Source: Phoronis australis (Eukaryota; Phoronida; Phoronidae). Taken from it: a DNA stretch of 62,000 nucleotides. The notes beneath the pieces are model-generated. The model did not search any database and was not told where the DNA came from. It saw only the letters and a program-made list of their open reading frames with translations. This document shows positions 22,351 through 35,215 of the stretch, in pieces. The translations under genes and the position numbers were made by a program. The stretch is taken from NCBI GenBank assembly GCA_002633005.1, contig NMRA01000175.1, positions 199,677 to 261,676 of the forward strand. Reading direction: 5' to 3'. Every line of letters begins with the position of its first letter. Position 1 is the first letter of the stretch.

Positions 22351-24784
22351 TAAGATAACTCATCTCAGTTCACTTTTCTCCCCCGGAGTAGTTCAATACC
22401 GTCGGACCGGCTCACACCACGACGTAAATTTTAAATTTATTGAGAGACTGGGTCGCACTTGCATCCCACGCATTCGACGGTATTCTCCATTTTAAGAGAC
22501 AGGTGACTGGCAGTTGTTCGTGGTTGCGAGTTGAGCATGCACATCTACCATCTTGAGTATTTAATTTGTTAAAATATATCAACTACATCGCACGTGTTTC
22601 CTATGCAAGAGGATTGGAGAGTGAGGCCTATTAAAACCTATGTTTTTCGAAAAATATCTATTAGATTGTCAAAATATATTCAGAATTAACACAAGCTCAT
22701 TTTCCTTTCTGAGAACCTCCTATGTTCAGGTTTGGAAATGCTGATGTCGGTATAAAACCGGAAGTGTCACAATACCTTGCGATCTCCATACGCAGACGTC
22801 ATTTGCCATGGGGTGTCAAGAAATGACACAGTACCTTGCGACCTCCATACGTTTTCATTTAGCTTGGGGTTTCAATTAAAGCCTATCGTTACAATTGCAG
22901 TTTTTAATGCCGCCAACCACCCTGGGCTTCGGTTGAAAAGCGAAGACGAGATCTTAGGGATAAAAGCTAACTTCGTGATTAATCTAAATCTCTGAGATCA
23001 AGCAACTTCGCAGTATTCGCGTTTAGTGTACTGGTGACATAAATGTATTTTCAATCGCTATTTACCCCCATTTACCTGTTATTTTAAAAAAATCTGCATT
23101 TTCTTGTCGGGTTTCCAAAGAGCGGAAAGTAAAAATCGGCTTCTTTTTTCTACGCATGTCCAACTCCAAACCGTGGACTCGTGTATTGAAGTTCGCCCAA
23201 GAAACATATCCCCAGGCATCCAGAACACTTCGAGTATTTATGTAATTTCCATTCAGAGCACTTCGTTTATTTTCGTAACCTGGGGCGCATTCGAACACCT
23301 CCGATATTTTCGAATTATCCCTCGCAGAGCTCGACATTTCTAGAAATGTCCAACATCGTCTTGCACGGCAGTCCACTAGTCCAGCGATTGATCTTGTTCT
23401 CTATCTGTTTATTCCAGAGAAGTTACTCCCATAACGTGATTCGGCTCGTCGCGACTTGTTCTCTTATACCCTCAGGAGGTCATCCATAGGTTTTTTTTCA
23501 TGTCGGCTCTGATAAGCACCACACACTACCCGCGTCGGCTATTTCCATGGCACCTAGCTACGGAATAGATGATGAGGTTGCGCTTCGATTTCGGTTAACT
23601 TTGACGACAAACCACAATCTACAACAGATAATGACGCCACAAAACACCACAGAGTTCGCTGTGTGATAGCGTTGGTCAAAGTTTATCAATTCAAGAAGTC
23701 AATGACCACGAATAACTCCGAGATGATTTTTTTCGGCCGTAAAACCGGTTGTGTCTTACACTGAAAAGAATCTGTATCGGTCACTCCGCTATAGTATTTT
23801 GCTAAATTGTATCCTTAGGGTGAGTGACGACATTGATCCTTTTGCTGTTCACCAGAATATAATGTTTTCAGCAAGACATGTGTATACTGGGTGGCATATT
23901 TGCTGAACGCGTTAAATTTTTTTCCTTTGTTGTTTGGGGTATGGTGAGTAAGTGCTTTTCCAGTGTGACTATGCAAGTTTTAGCTGAATTGCTTAAATTG
24001 TTCTTTTTCTTGTTACCATAGTAAAGGATTACATGAGCAAAATATCTTCAAAGCCTGCATGTAATTACCTCCATATTGCTCTTGCAAGCGTTGTACAAAA
24101 GGTGTTGGAAACAATCGTACTTAATCGCTTGTTAAGCGACTTGTTGGCAACTCAGTTCAACATACGCAATAGTGCTATCAAAGTTTTTGTCTCCTTTTCT
24201 TCTCTCTTGTGCACAGTGCGCATATGGTGCAAGTTTAAATTGACCAGTTTTTAATATTACTGTTCTTAAAAAAGGCTCTTGGGTTCTTCTAAGAACAAAA
24301 GCATCTGTATTCAGTGCTCTGTGTAGCATTTTCGATGTGCAATGCTTCAGAATCAGATCGACTCTGAAAAACGATATTCCTGTTCATTTGTCCTCTTGTT
24401 CCTTTCTTGTTGTTGTCAACTCCCTCGACCGCTGTAACGTGTCTGTTAATATTGGAACAATTTATTTTTACAGGATACATGTACAGCGTACTTAAAGCTC
24501 ATATTTCGCGTTGTTTAGCTAACTAAAGGTCAAAAATTTAATTAGGCTTTCTATTTTCATTAAATCGGTCTCATAATATTCCTTACCGTGAAAAGATTTC
24601 CCTTACCAATGCGAATGTAGAAACGTCAGCGACTCAAGAAGCCGGTTCAGAGTACAACTCTAAAATTGTGAATTCGAAAATGACGCTTTTTTCGCACTGT
24701 CTTTGACTGAAGTATCCTGTTCATTTGGCAGCAAATCAAGATCGGATGAAAATATCTTGTAAAACACCAAATCGCTTCGTTTAA
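22351..24784. repeat. Haplotype duplication 3, copy B with insertion
   Basis: This copy matches copy A at both ends but is interrupted at GAGGCCT by a segment of about 1563 bp (22630-24192) that copy A lacks. It lies between single-'n' breaks at 22350 and 24785. Confidence 0.92.
22630..24192. mobile_element. 1.56-kb insertion present in only one copy
   Basis: This segment is absent from copy A at an otherwise collinear point (GGCCT|CCTTTTC). No terminal inverted repeats are evident and any target duplication is at most CT. On the minus strand 23062-23376 is open for 104 codons without a recognisable family. Near the right end (plus, about 24055-24140) VVQKVLETIVLNRLL resembles the 'K.lE.vv..rL' segment of LINE reverse transcriptases, so a decayed LINE piece is possible. 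It could equally be a deletion in copy A. Confidence 0.5.
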
Positions 24785-25159
24785 NATTAAGTGGAAAATA
24801 TGTCTAGGATAACCAACCAACCTTATTTTAGCTCAAAATGACATGAAAAAGGTTGTCTTCGCCTTTAAGAAGTTTACAGCTGAAAAGCGGGTAAACTATT
24901 TGTTTGAGTAATTCGTGTGTTTTGTAGCATATCATATGGACAGCCTAGCGTGTTGTATTCTATTGTACTGTGTTGCGAGTCTGCACGTGGGCGTATTAGG
25001 AAAAAGAAGGTTAGGTTCTGTCACGATTAAATCATTTGGAATATATATGTCAACCATGCTTAGCCATTAAAGGTCAGCACACGGAGAGCTATGATCTCGT
25101 CTGTCTGTCTCACGTGGGTACAAAGTAGGACAGGTCACATCAAAGCAATTGGATATAGC

Positions 25160-25441
25160 GGTTGATGCATATCGTTGTCTAAATGGGTGAACGTAAAATA
25201 CGTGCGTAAGTTAATTCTTGTTATAGAGGTGTAACGTAATTATTTGCGGCGTAAAGTAATTACGGTGCAAATAATTACTTTACACCGCAAATAATTACTT
25301 TACGCCGTTAAAAGTTACAGTACTCCGCAAATAATTATTTTACGCCGGAAATAATAACTTTCACCTCTAACAAGAATAAACTTACTCACGTAATGTAAAT
25401 GCGTAACGTTCAACCATTTGGCCAACGGCAGATGCATACCG
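25160..25441. mobile_element. Fold-back MITE with internal 20-22-bp units
   Basis: Outer ends pair as inverted repeats (GTTGATGCAT...AAATGGGTGAACGT against the reverse of ...CAACCATTTGGCC...GATGCATAC), then GTGCGTAAGTT.ATTCTTGTTA.AGAGGTG pairs with its mirror at 25362-25390. The centre is a run of CAAATAATTACTTTACGCC-like units in both orientations. Non-coding and strongly hairpin-forming. Confidence 0.75.
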
Positions 25442-26585
25442 TATTTCTTTCACACTTTGACACCATGTTTCAGCTCAGCTAATGTCAGTGATCCCTGAAC
25501 TGTAAGGGAACATTTCGTGAATACTTTCACATGGCAATTTACTATTTCTTGTTCACTCAGTACAGTACTTTTAGGTCATTGTTTAAAAAGGTCCAAGCGT
25601 TTGATAGTGTACATTTTTTGAAAAAAAAACACGTTTATATGAATTAAATTGTATACGTTGAGTAGAGAGAGCGCTATATACGAAACCATTAGCCAATCAG
25701 AAACTGAGAAACCCATTCTGGTACCCGCGGAAAACGCAGTGTGACGAGAGCTAACATAAACGAGATTATGTAATATTCCATTAAGAATTAAGAAATAGCT
25801 CAATTACGCGTTTTATACGGAATATGGCAATCAGATGTTTTTATTTAGAATACGAGAGTAAATACATTGTATATAGTTCGGCAAAGGTCAAGTCGTCGAG
25901 AGTTTCAACGATTTCAATAATTTTAAAAAGTCCATTTTTCCAGTTACTCCGTGGAAACGGCCTTGGGGGTTGAACGAGAGATGCAACGTGAGAACGAAGC
26001 GTTGACTCGGCCCCGGGTTCAAAGCCATGAACCCTCTTGCACATATCAAGTAGTTCGAAGTTGGTGTCAGCTATTAATTTCTAGCTCATGCTATGAAGAC
26101 TTTTAGGACCTTCCCTCTAAAAGTTGATGTCTTATTCGTACTATTTAACTCGCGGCTCACCTTTTCTACTCATCCCGTGTGTTTTATGATTGGATGCACT
26201 TTTAGTTTCTAAAATCATCCAGGAGTGTTTTGTAAAAATTAGAACCATGTTGTTTCTTTTTGTCACCATTTTGTTATGTTTACACCTGACAACTTCGCTT
26301 TACTCGTGAATTAAAGCGCGCAATACATGTCCCCTGACCGTGCTGTAGTTTCTAACAACATTGCGTTCGCAATCACATGCGTACGATCTTTTGTAAAAGA
26401 CAACTTCAATGTACACGTTCGAATCTTTTCTCCGCATAATTAATAGATTTTTTTGCTGATTTCTTAGCTTTATCCATCAAGGTTGCGACCACGGGATAGG
26501 TATTTTACTGCCAAATAATGTTTTCTTCTTGAAACTGGAGCTTTTTATAGCTGGTGATTTATTTGTATCTTTTATATTTATTCAG

Positions 26586-26794
26586 TGGGGACCACGAGTA
26601 CTTTATTGGTCTTGAGTATGACAGTGGTCAATATAAATGGTCAAATGGTCAACCTCCAATATGGGCTCCTTGGGACGATGGAGAGCCTGCGAAGAAGTCT
26701 AAACAGTATTGTGTCGTTGTAAAAAAGACTTCGGAGCGGTGGAGGACGAAGAAATGTAACTCCAAATTACCATATATCTGCCAGTGCCATCGAG
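26586..26794 (+). CDS. Exon 3: second half of C-type lectin domain
   Basis: Acceptor TTTATTCAG ends at 26585; the exon runs to CATCGAG|GTATTT (donor at 26795). The first T completes AGT with exon 2; then 69 codons begin GDHEYFIGLEYDSGQYKW. Hallmarks are YFIGL (canonical WIGL), KWSNG, PWDDGEP, QYC, a conserved Trp (ERW) and the closing CNSKLPYICQC. In place of EPN/QPD the loop reads EPA, and WND is replaced by RWRTK, so the canonical calcium/sugar-binding residues are missing; ligand binding, if any, is probably calcium-independent. It exits with one G, which joins AC of exon 4 to give GAC. The domain call is secure; the chaining to other exons is supported by strand, order and phase. Confidence 0.82.
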
Positions 26795-28744
26795 GTATTT
26801 GGTTGTTGTATTTTTTCATAGAATGGTTGAGTGATTTTGATATTTCTAAATAAATTCCGTCATAATTTTTTCTCCTGTGAATTTAAACTTTGCATTATTG
26901 ATTCCTGGGAATACGTTTGCAGCTTTTTTTTATTCAGCAAACAGAATTTGTCTATTCAAAATGACTGAAAATAAAGACAAGTGCTCACTCTTGAGCAGAA
27001 ATTGGTCGTTGATTTTTGGTGCCTTAAAACTGAACATCTTGTGAAGGATGTGCAACGTGCTTTGAGAGGCACGTTTTAGTAAAAAATACACAGAGTCTAT
27101 AATGGGTGTAATCAGCATTCTGCACGGAAAAAAGTCAGACATGCCCGCAATGGACCGGGATCTCAAAGCTTTTTTGGGCATGAAAAGGTAATCAATTTTC
27201 TTTGATACCACAGTGGTCTATGGGTATCCTGATGCTTGGAAATGGCTGTCTGACAGGTTTGCTCTGGTAGGTGAGGCCAGGGAGGCCAGGAGAATGGCTA
27301 GATCAACTTATCTGGTAACCACTTCAAACTGTTTTCGATACCTACCACGTAATCCACTGAGTCAAAATTGGTCACTGCCAGACAATTTCAGCGGTGGAGA
27401 GTATCATCCAGACGGTTATAAACAATGTAAAAAATTGAGCCAGATCAATCCAAGAGATTACCGCATGAAACCAGTTGCAAGATATTCACCGCGAGCTCAA
27501 GTATCACGAATTAACACTGTCAGACAAATCTAGTGGTGGGTTAGCCACGCCTGTGGTTGGAGTGACCTCACAAGTGTATGCGTCAACAGTGGAATACTCC
27601 ATATGATTCACTATTAAAAACAAAACCGAAAATCCTTCCTGATAGCACATTGTGTTTGCTTGAATTTCGATTTTTCGTTGTCGTCTGCGTCATATATGCG
27701 CGCCAGCTTCCTTCATTTCACACAGTGATTAATGTCAAATTTGGGAAAACTGCTCAGTTTTGGACACTCTACATCTTTCTCATAAACTGAGCCTACAGAG
27801 AACTCCAGAGATGCGTCAAGACCAATGACGTCAGTAGGTATATCAACAGTTTCCCTAACAATGCTAGATGTATTCTTTACCCTGAACCAAATGGGGAACA
27901 TTGTGGGAGTCCTGATAGTTTTTCAGTTTATTTAGATTGGCAATCATTTCACTCGCACGACACAGATATGAGGACAATGGAACTGTTCGCTTTTTCTCTT
28001 CATAGTGAATATAAAGCACGTTCAAATTAATTATTCATAGCTGTTGTATATGGTGCTCAGACATCGTGGCGACGGCCCCGGGCATCCACATTGGGGAAGG
28101 GGTATTCAACCACTATGTATAATCTCTTTGGAAATCGTGACTGATTTGCAGTTGAATCAAATAATGATTCTAGTTTATGTTTCACCTTTTTACTTTTATT
28201 ATTGATATTCACAGCCAGGGGGTTTGGGGGTTCGATCGAACCCCCGAGTTTATGAGTCCGTTAACCGTGTAGTTTAGGTACCTTTACTGGTGACCGCTCT
28301 GATTCCCTAAGCCCCAGACGACTTTTACCATGCCTATTCAGCACGCTCTTTGTATTGAAGTAGATCTGAGCTAATAAAGTGGAAAGGTATTTGATAGCAT
28401 TACTGTCTTAACAATGGTTGCTGTTAGTACCCGCAATTTGGTTTTCTCTGACATTTACAGAGTTATAGCCTGCAACTCCGGAAAGTAGTTTTAACTTGGT
28501 ACATTATAAGTATTACAAAATGACTAAAAAGGTTAACTTGTGTTTATCTTCACAAAGGGTCACTTCCCAAAGGAACGATGAGTTTCATTTTGGTTTTCTT
28601 TATTTAATTTTTAATGCTTCTGCCCACTTGGTTTTTTTACCGGGAACGGGTTGATAACTTTTTATCTAAGTTTTGAACTTGAAGTACCAAAACAGTGGTA
28701 GATTTTGATCGCCAGCTAAACTTAATTAGTTAAGTTCATTGTGA

Positions 28745-28920
28745 GCATCCGCTTTCTGGTATTACAAATTCCGTCCCGCTGAGAGTCATTGTTGTGCATA
28801 CAGATTTCCCTTTCCCCGAAATGAGCGCGTCAAAGGTGTCGACGTTTGCAAAATATCAAAGGTCCACCGTTGTTGAAATTCGAACCACCCCCGGCTCAAT
28901 GCTGGCTACTGGCCTGAAAA
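28745..28920. repeat. Dispersed repeat, copy 1 (partner 58955-59150)
   Basis: Shared words in order: ATTAC.AATTCCGTC, GCTGAGAGTCAT.GTTG, ATACAGATT, GTCGACGTTTG, AAAATATC.AAGGTCCACC, ATTCGAACCACCCCC and ATGCTGGCTAC. The reverse complement has a GGTTCGAAT word reminiscent of a tRNA-type B box, so a SINE origin is possible but unproven. Confidence 0.6.
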
Positions 28921-29063
28921 GAATATGTGCATTTGAGTTGAGAGAGGCGTCCAATAAAAAGTCGCCCTTGCATCGAACAAATCCCTGCATGCTACTGCCC
29001 CACGGCTGAAAATGTCTGTTAAGTACCTTTTGTTTACTCGACATTATGCAAACTGTTTCAAAC

Positions 29064-29990
29064 GATTACCTGGCCAATTAATCTGGCCCAACTCAGATAT
29101 TTGGTCGTGTGTGGCTGGGCTAACCCACCCCTAGACTTGTCTCGCAGTGTTTTTTCATGATACATGGGTTTACGTAGAATATTTTCCAACTGGTTTCATG
29201 CAGTTACCTCTTGGATTGATTTACCTCAAATTTTAGCCTTTTCTTTAGTCGTTTGCAGGGGCACCACACAGCTGAAATTGTCTAGCATCTCACAGTGATG
29301 CTGAGCATCGTGCGATTGATTTCAAACGGTTACCGAGTGGGTTGATCTAGCTCAACTCAGGTAATTGGGCGTGTCTGACGGGGCTAACCCACCAATAGAC
29401 TTGCCTGGCAGTGTTATTCGTGATACCTGGGCTAACGGTGAAATATTTTGCGACTGGTTTTAAGCGGTTACCTCTTGAGTTGATCCAGCTCAAATTTTAA
29501 CCCTATTTGATAATCGTCTGGCAGGGGCATCCCACCGCTGAAATTATCTGGCATCTTACTGTTATGCCCTGTACATTGATTCTACACATCGTACAATTAA
29601 TTTCAAACGGTTACCTAGTGGGTTGATCTAGCTCAACTCGGGTATTTGGGCGTATCTGGCGGGGCTAACCCACCAATAGATTAGTCTGGCAGTGTTTATT
29701 CGTGATACCTGGACTTACGGTGAATATTTTTGCAACTGGTTTAACGCGGTTACCTCTTGGATTGATCGAGCTCAATTGTTTGCCTTGTTTATGACCGTCT
29801 GGGCGATACTCCCCACCACTGAAATTGTCTGGCAGTGACCAATGTTGATACAGTGGATTACGTAGTAGGTATCTCAGGCAGTTTGAAGTGGTTACCAGAA
29901 AAGTTGATCTAGCTCAATTTTGAGTGTTATTCTCTTGCCTCCCCTGGCCACACCCACCATAGCGAACCTGCCAGACGGCCATTTCCAAGC
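29064..29990 (+). repeat. Tandem array of about 140-bp units (right arm)
   Basis: The GTTACC/ATTACC marker recurs at about 29065, 29203, 29329, 29467, 29610, 29749 and 29891, spacing 126-143 bp. Alternate units carry '..CTAGTGGGTTGATCTAGC' and '..CTCTTGGATTGAT' variants, so the higher-order period is about 280 bp. Two units in the opposite orientation sit at about 27316 and 27457. Confidence 0.8.
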
Positions 29991-32900
29991 ATAGAGCACT
30001 GTGGCACCAAAGAAAATTGGTTACTTTTCATGCCCAAAAAGCTCTGGGATCCCGGTCTACAACGGAATCCCTATTTGCGTAGTATTTTGGATAAAATATC
30101 CTTCGTGCAAGTTTAAGTTAAAATTTTACTAGGTTTTTCCGTTTCCACCTCAATAGCTGAAATACTATACGGAAATACCTCAAGATTAACTTCTATAATG
30201 TTAATATTTTTCTATAAAACTGTTCTAAACTATACAACGTTCAGAGTTTCAGGTGCCCTTTTCATAACCCCGTAAAAAGTAAATGATTTTGCCTACATTT
30301 CATTACACGTGTAGTCATTTCAAGCCACATTTGTATGTCTCGACAACAGAAAATGTAAACAAAATTGATTTTTTATTAATTCTACTAATACCGAAAGAAT
30401 CTTAGCACCGCCGTGAGCCATTCAGGAAACGTCGGATGCCGGTACACGTGCACTACAAGTTGTCATGGGGAATAAGATTGTTCTCGACACTAACTTAGAT
30501 GTGACATTTCAATGCACCTGAACGTTCTTCCCCGCGCGCGACTGAGCAAAAAATTCTTTTCTCTCGCGTACGCTTTTCCTTTTTCGCGAACTCGGCAAAT
30601 TGTTAAATAAACAAGTTATTTGGTTTGACCCTACAGTTACGAAAGCGACACTACAGAAGTCATTCAATCTATTCGTTTTAACGATAATTAAGTGACGAAC
30701 CCAGATAATATAATAATTTTCTTCACACTATTATGCTTCCGTAGAAATTTAGCTAACTATTCCCACAGATTATTCTGAAAAATGCCAATAGATAAGCCAA
30801 AAATCGTGCTGAAGTAAACCAAGCCTTGTTCCTCGCTGAAAAAGCATCGTTTTTGTTTTTCTTTAATACTCTCTGACTGTTCAAATTGTAGCCAAAATTT
30901 CATTTTTAAGAAAGGTAGGTTCGTAGCAAAATAACCGCTTGGTCGAATTTAATGAAATCTTTTTAAATGAAAATTTCGAAATGTACCTCCTCAAAAACGT
31001 TGTTAAGAGTTTTAGATTACTCATTTAGTTTTGTTTCTATGTCAAATTTACTCACAAAACGTAAGGAGTTTTGTAAACACTAGCAGTCGTATTCGTCTGT
31101 CTTACGGTACGCAAAATATGCGTTTAAAAAGAAAATTTTAATAACGTTTTTGAGATCGATGAATACATACTAAATTTGGAAAGTTCCAGTGAAATTCGAC
31201 GAGCTGTTTTCGAGAACTCGCGTTCCCTGGTTCAAATTAAGTCGATTTCCCGAAGCCGAGAAAAGGCGGAAAACGTTGCGAGTCTTCAATATCTGACGGT
31301 TATAGCCTAATAATTCGGTTAAAATTTGTTCTTGTCAATATAACCTATGCATTTCTTAACCATGTGCGCTATTTCAAAATTCACTCGCAATGGCAACTGA
31401 ATTTCCAGTGCGTAATTAACTCAATTATCACTAAAACGTTTTAGTTTTGTGAATGAGTTTCGAGTCAACCTAGGACAAAGGCGGGTTCATTCTGATACAC
31501 ACTATTCGCCGGGAGACTAATATCAAGAAACCAAGTACGAAATGGGCAATAGCAATCGAGTCGGTGCATTTGTTCTCAACTGTGGTATGAATGCAGACAT
31601 ACAACTCCCTCGATCAGGATCAAGACGTAGTTATGTCTTCATTTTCCGCTGTATCTTTCTATGTTATATACATCTTGCTGACTCAACATTAGGGCGGTGA
31701 GGTGAAACACTGAAGGTGCACACGGAACTGCTCTATGCCTGGCGAGAGATTCGATTTGAGAGACAATTCTGTAAGCTTGGATCTCGGAAAAATAGTAAAC
31801 AAATTTACACGAGTTTGAAGGTGGTTCTAAATTGTTTTGAGGGTTGTGTTCCGTAGACGCGAAAATGCAGCCTCGCGCAAGACTTCGCGAGGTATCGCCA
31901 CGGATTACGAGTGAACCACGTTGTCACACTCACGAAATTCTCAAGGCTTGAATCCTACGGAACGGAAATCCGGTGTCTAGAAAGCTACCAGTTTCAATCT
32001 ACCTTAGTAACTTACATATGGCATAAATTCAACAGTTGCATGTACAAGGGTGTGATTTCTGTTTAGAGCAATGGAACTCAATGAGCTGAACTCCCCCGAT
32101 CAAGTTGCACACTGCTTGCGACTCTATTTGGTCGTTAGTCTTGCTTTTAAATGTAGCAAAACAGATTAACTACGACCGATTTTCAACTGTATTAATTTTG
32201 GAAAGTTTAAGTCCAAATTCCAAAAGTTTTTAGATTTGCATCTTAAGGTACTGTACAACACTCCTGTAACCGTTATATGGAGAAGTCTACTCAACTAACA
32301 GACAGGCTCTTAGTACTACCAAGATTTCATTAACCTAATGAAATATTTATTGAATGGTGAACATTGCTATATTTCTCGGTAGCTTTGTTTCACAGCTGTA
32401 TTCTAGTGTTTTCTCTGTAATACTTGCACGAATTGCAAAAGTGACATACATTAGTAAGCGCACACTTTCCATTAGTGTTCGCCTATTCCTTACGAAACCA
32501 TATTCATTGTAACTGAAGCTCATCATTCCAATGAGAGGAAATACGAAGGAAACAAGATGATCTTGTGCAAATACACCTTCGCGTGTCTTAATTAAGAAAC
32601 GTCATTCACGTAGCGCGTCATACATGTATAGCCGATATAGTACATGCACTTTACGGTTGGATTCAGCTTTGTTGTTTGTTACCTCCCTTTTTTCTTGGAA
32701 ATTCGGACCGCTTGCCAGTCCAAGTTCACCCCCATGTGAATTCGTGCCAACAACATTTGTTGAATAAACGGATGACTACATTGTAAGCGGTAGATGAAAC
32801 CAAACGGACAAATGGTTACTTTAAAATGCAAATCTTTTTGTAATATTACACTTATGAAACAGTGATCTTGAACCCAATATGTATACGAAAAGAACACGCC

Positions 32901-35215
32901 AAAGGGAAACCAAAAAATCTAGCACAGGTACAAGTGTCAGTTACAAATTCAACAGGACATTTTAGAAATTTTTATTTTAATATGTGGGTTCCTCTCATGC
33001 AATGTGTTCATCAAGGTGTTACTAACGATTTCACGTTACCTTTGCAATACTTAATTTTATTTCATATTAGTAAAAGTCTTAATAAACATTCTAAACATTT
33101 GTCAAGTACCAGTTCTGGGCACTGGCCAGAACATTTTTGTTTGAGCCCACCCCCACCCCTCCCCCAACCTGTTTGTACAAATCGTTTACACGCACCACAA
33201 AACGTACCCTTGACCATATGTATTTCGACAAACTCCGAAAAAACTTATTATGCACAGATTTACCAAAGCAAATTGAACTAAATTCAAAATGACAAAGCTG
33301 TAATAGCACGGTGACTCCTATTTGGCTATCTTTCTCTTTTTCATCTTTAGTTGAAGTCGCAGGTCACTTGATATAAATTGAGAACCTCAAGGAGATCTGT
33401 GGATCCTTGGAAAGCAGCCGATAATCCATAGACATCCTTTTCCTGTGCCTTTACTTTCCTTTCTCAGGGTCTGACAATGGAATAAATTTAATCTATTAGA
33501 GGATAAACCGATGACGGATTTAACTATCATTCTTTTCCAGCTTATTAATGGCTGAATCTTTTCTTGGAGGAACAGCCCTGAGAAATTTCCCCGTTGCTCC
33601 CAATAAATCCGGTAATGTCAACTGTTCACGGAGAGATGTAGACGGAATTTCAAATTCGTCGAGAAAAATTCAGAATATGTTCATGTGAAGACGACTAAAA
33701 CAACAACAAATGTGAGACTGTGTTGAAAAAAAAACAATTGCACGGACAGTCATCTTAATATTGAAATTTGAAGAACTTGGAGACAGGTGTTTTTAAATCA
33801 CACAACGATAATATTCCTGGTGGTTATATGACGTTAAAAACATCAATACTTTTTCCCAAGAAATTCCAACAATTATATACTTGTTTTGGAGATCATTGTT
33901 AGAAAAGCATTGTATATTGGTGAAAGGGGATTCACGTTAATACGAATAAGTTCCGAAATTTTCTTGTGGGAGGTCTCAACCCCCCCCCCCCGTGAAATTC
34001 CAAGCTCCCCATCGTTTCCCAGCTGATCGTCAAGTATCTGAGCGCGTGCTTTCGGGAATCACCTAAAAATTCCACACAGCAAATTACGGATTCAAAAAAT
34101 CTCGTAACTAATTAACCGGCAGGATTTTAGCCACGTAAGTATTCTGTGCAATAGCACACTACCTCGCATGATCACACTGGTCAAAAGAGTAAAGGTGTCA
34201 TTTCAAGAAAAATAAATCAGCCGCAACACACTGATAGCTTCTTTCGTTTAACCGCGCTAAGAGCTCGATCGTAACGTTGATCTACCAACATTTCACAAGG
34301 CAAACATGCCTTGAAAATGCGCTTAGTGTTCCACTACAGTTCAACTATGTCATTGTTTCCGATTATCAATTGACTCCTCGAGGGACTTATCTTGTGATGG
34401 CTGTCGTTAAATTCTTTAACTTCTCAAATCTCGCAGGCGATAGTACTAGACTTGTGGGACTTTCCGACAATATTTCAGCCCTCTGTTCTCCTCATTTAAC
34501 CTTACTAAATGAGTTCACGGGAATGGATCACCTCAGCCATATGGCTTTCTATTAAAAATATGCGCTTGGCAAGAGCCCGCCAAACATGTACCAAAACATA
34601 CACATCCCTAAACGGAAAATGTACTCACTCCGGCAAGATAAATTTCGTCAAATATGACGCATTTTGGTTTCGAACTAAGCTTAGTTTGTTGCACTCAAGA
34701 CCTCAAAGAAAACTTTTCTGGTGTCTTTTTAGTTAGTTAGCTAGTTTGGATGTGAAAAGGCATAATATTTAATGAAACTTTGCCACGAAAAAGAGCTGCC
34801 ACTTAAGTACACCACCGTAAGGACGAAACTACCATATAATCACAAGCGTTTCGCTCAAAATGAAAAGGTTAATTTTAAAATTCAACGTTCTGTGTTAAAG
34901 TAGACAAATTTTAATGACAAATTTGTTGTATTGATCCATTCAGTATTCCAAAAATGGTGTAAAATGACATTTGGCAAGACACTTTTTCATACGCAAGTTA
35001 AAAATTTAATGTCAAGTTTTCCAGTGCTTGTCCTGTACAAGATTTTAAAAAGACAGCCACCGGGAATGGAAAATTCAATTGGTCAAAATTTTGTGAACTT
35101 AAGTATTTGTTTCTACTTCAAATATACTTAAGGACTGCAGACGGTAAACTAGTAAGAATGAAATACGACTATAGCAGGCAGCTTTATCATTCATATTTTA
35201 ATAAAAAAGATATCG

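Larger units (their letters stand above)
20566..26585 (+). other. Intron 2 of CTLD-mucin-PAN gene (model)
   Basis: About 6 kb, inflated by haplotype duplication 3 and its 1.56-kb indel, and containing a fold-back MITE (25160-25441). No exon with a recognisable domain was seen. The true intron is probably nearer 4-5 kb per haplotype. Confidence 0.5.
27153..30057. mobile_element. Fold-back DNA transposon, non-autonomous
   Basis: The outer ends are inverted repeats: GACCGGGATCTCAAAGC... with GGGCATGAAAAG at the left pairs with the reverse of CTTTTCATGCCC...GGGATCCCGGTC at the right. Both arms then run inward through about 140-bp units ('GGTTACC..TTGATCTAGCTCAA..GGCTAACCCACC'): about two in the left arm (to about 27560) and seven in the right (about 29064-30000). 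The core has no transposase; it carries a dispersed repeat (28745-28920) also found at 58955-59150. I could not identify a convincing target duplication (CCGCAATG versus TACAACGG). Confidence 0.75.

Noticed and set aside
27213-27533. 106-codon frame
   Set aside because: It lies in the repeat-built left arm of the fold-back transposon.
28794-29009. 71-codon frame similar to one at 59073
   Set aside because: The similarity is a dispersed non-coding repeat shared by both places.
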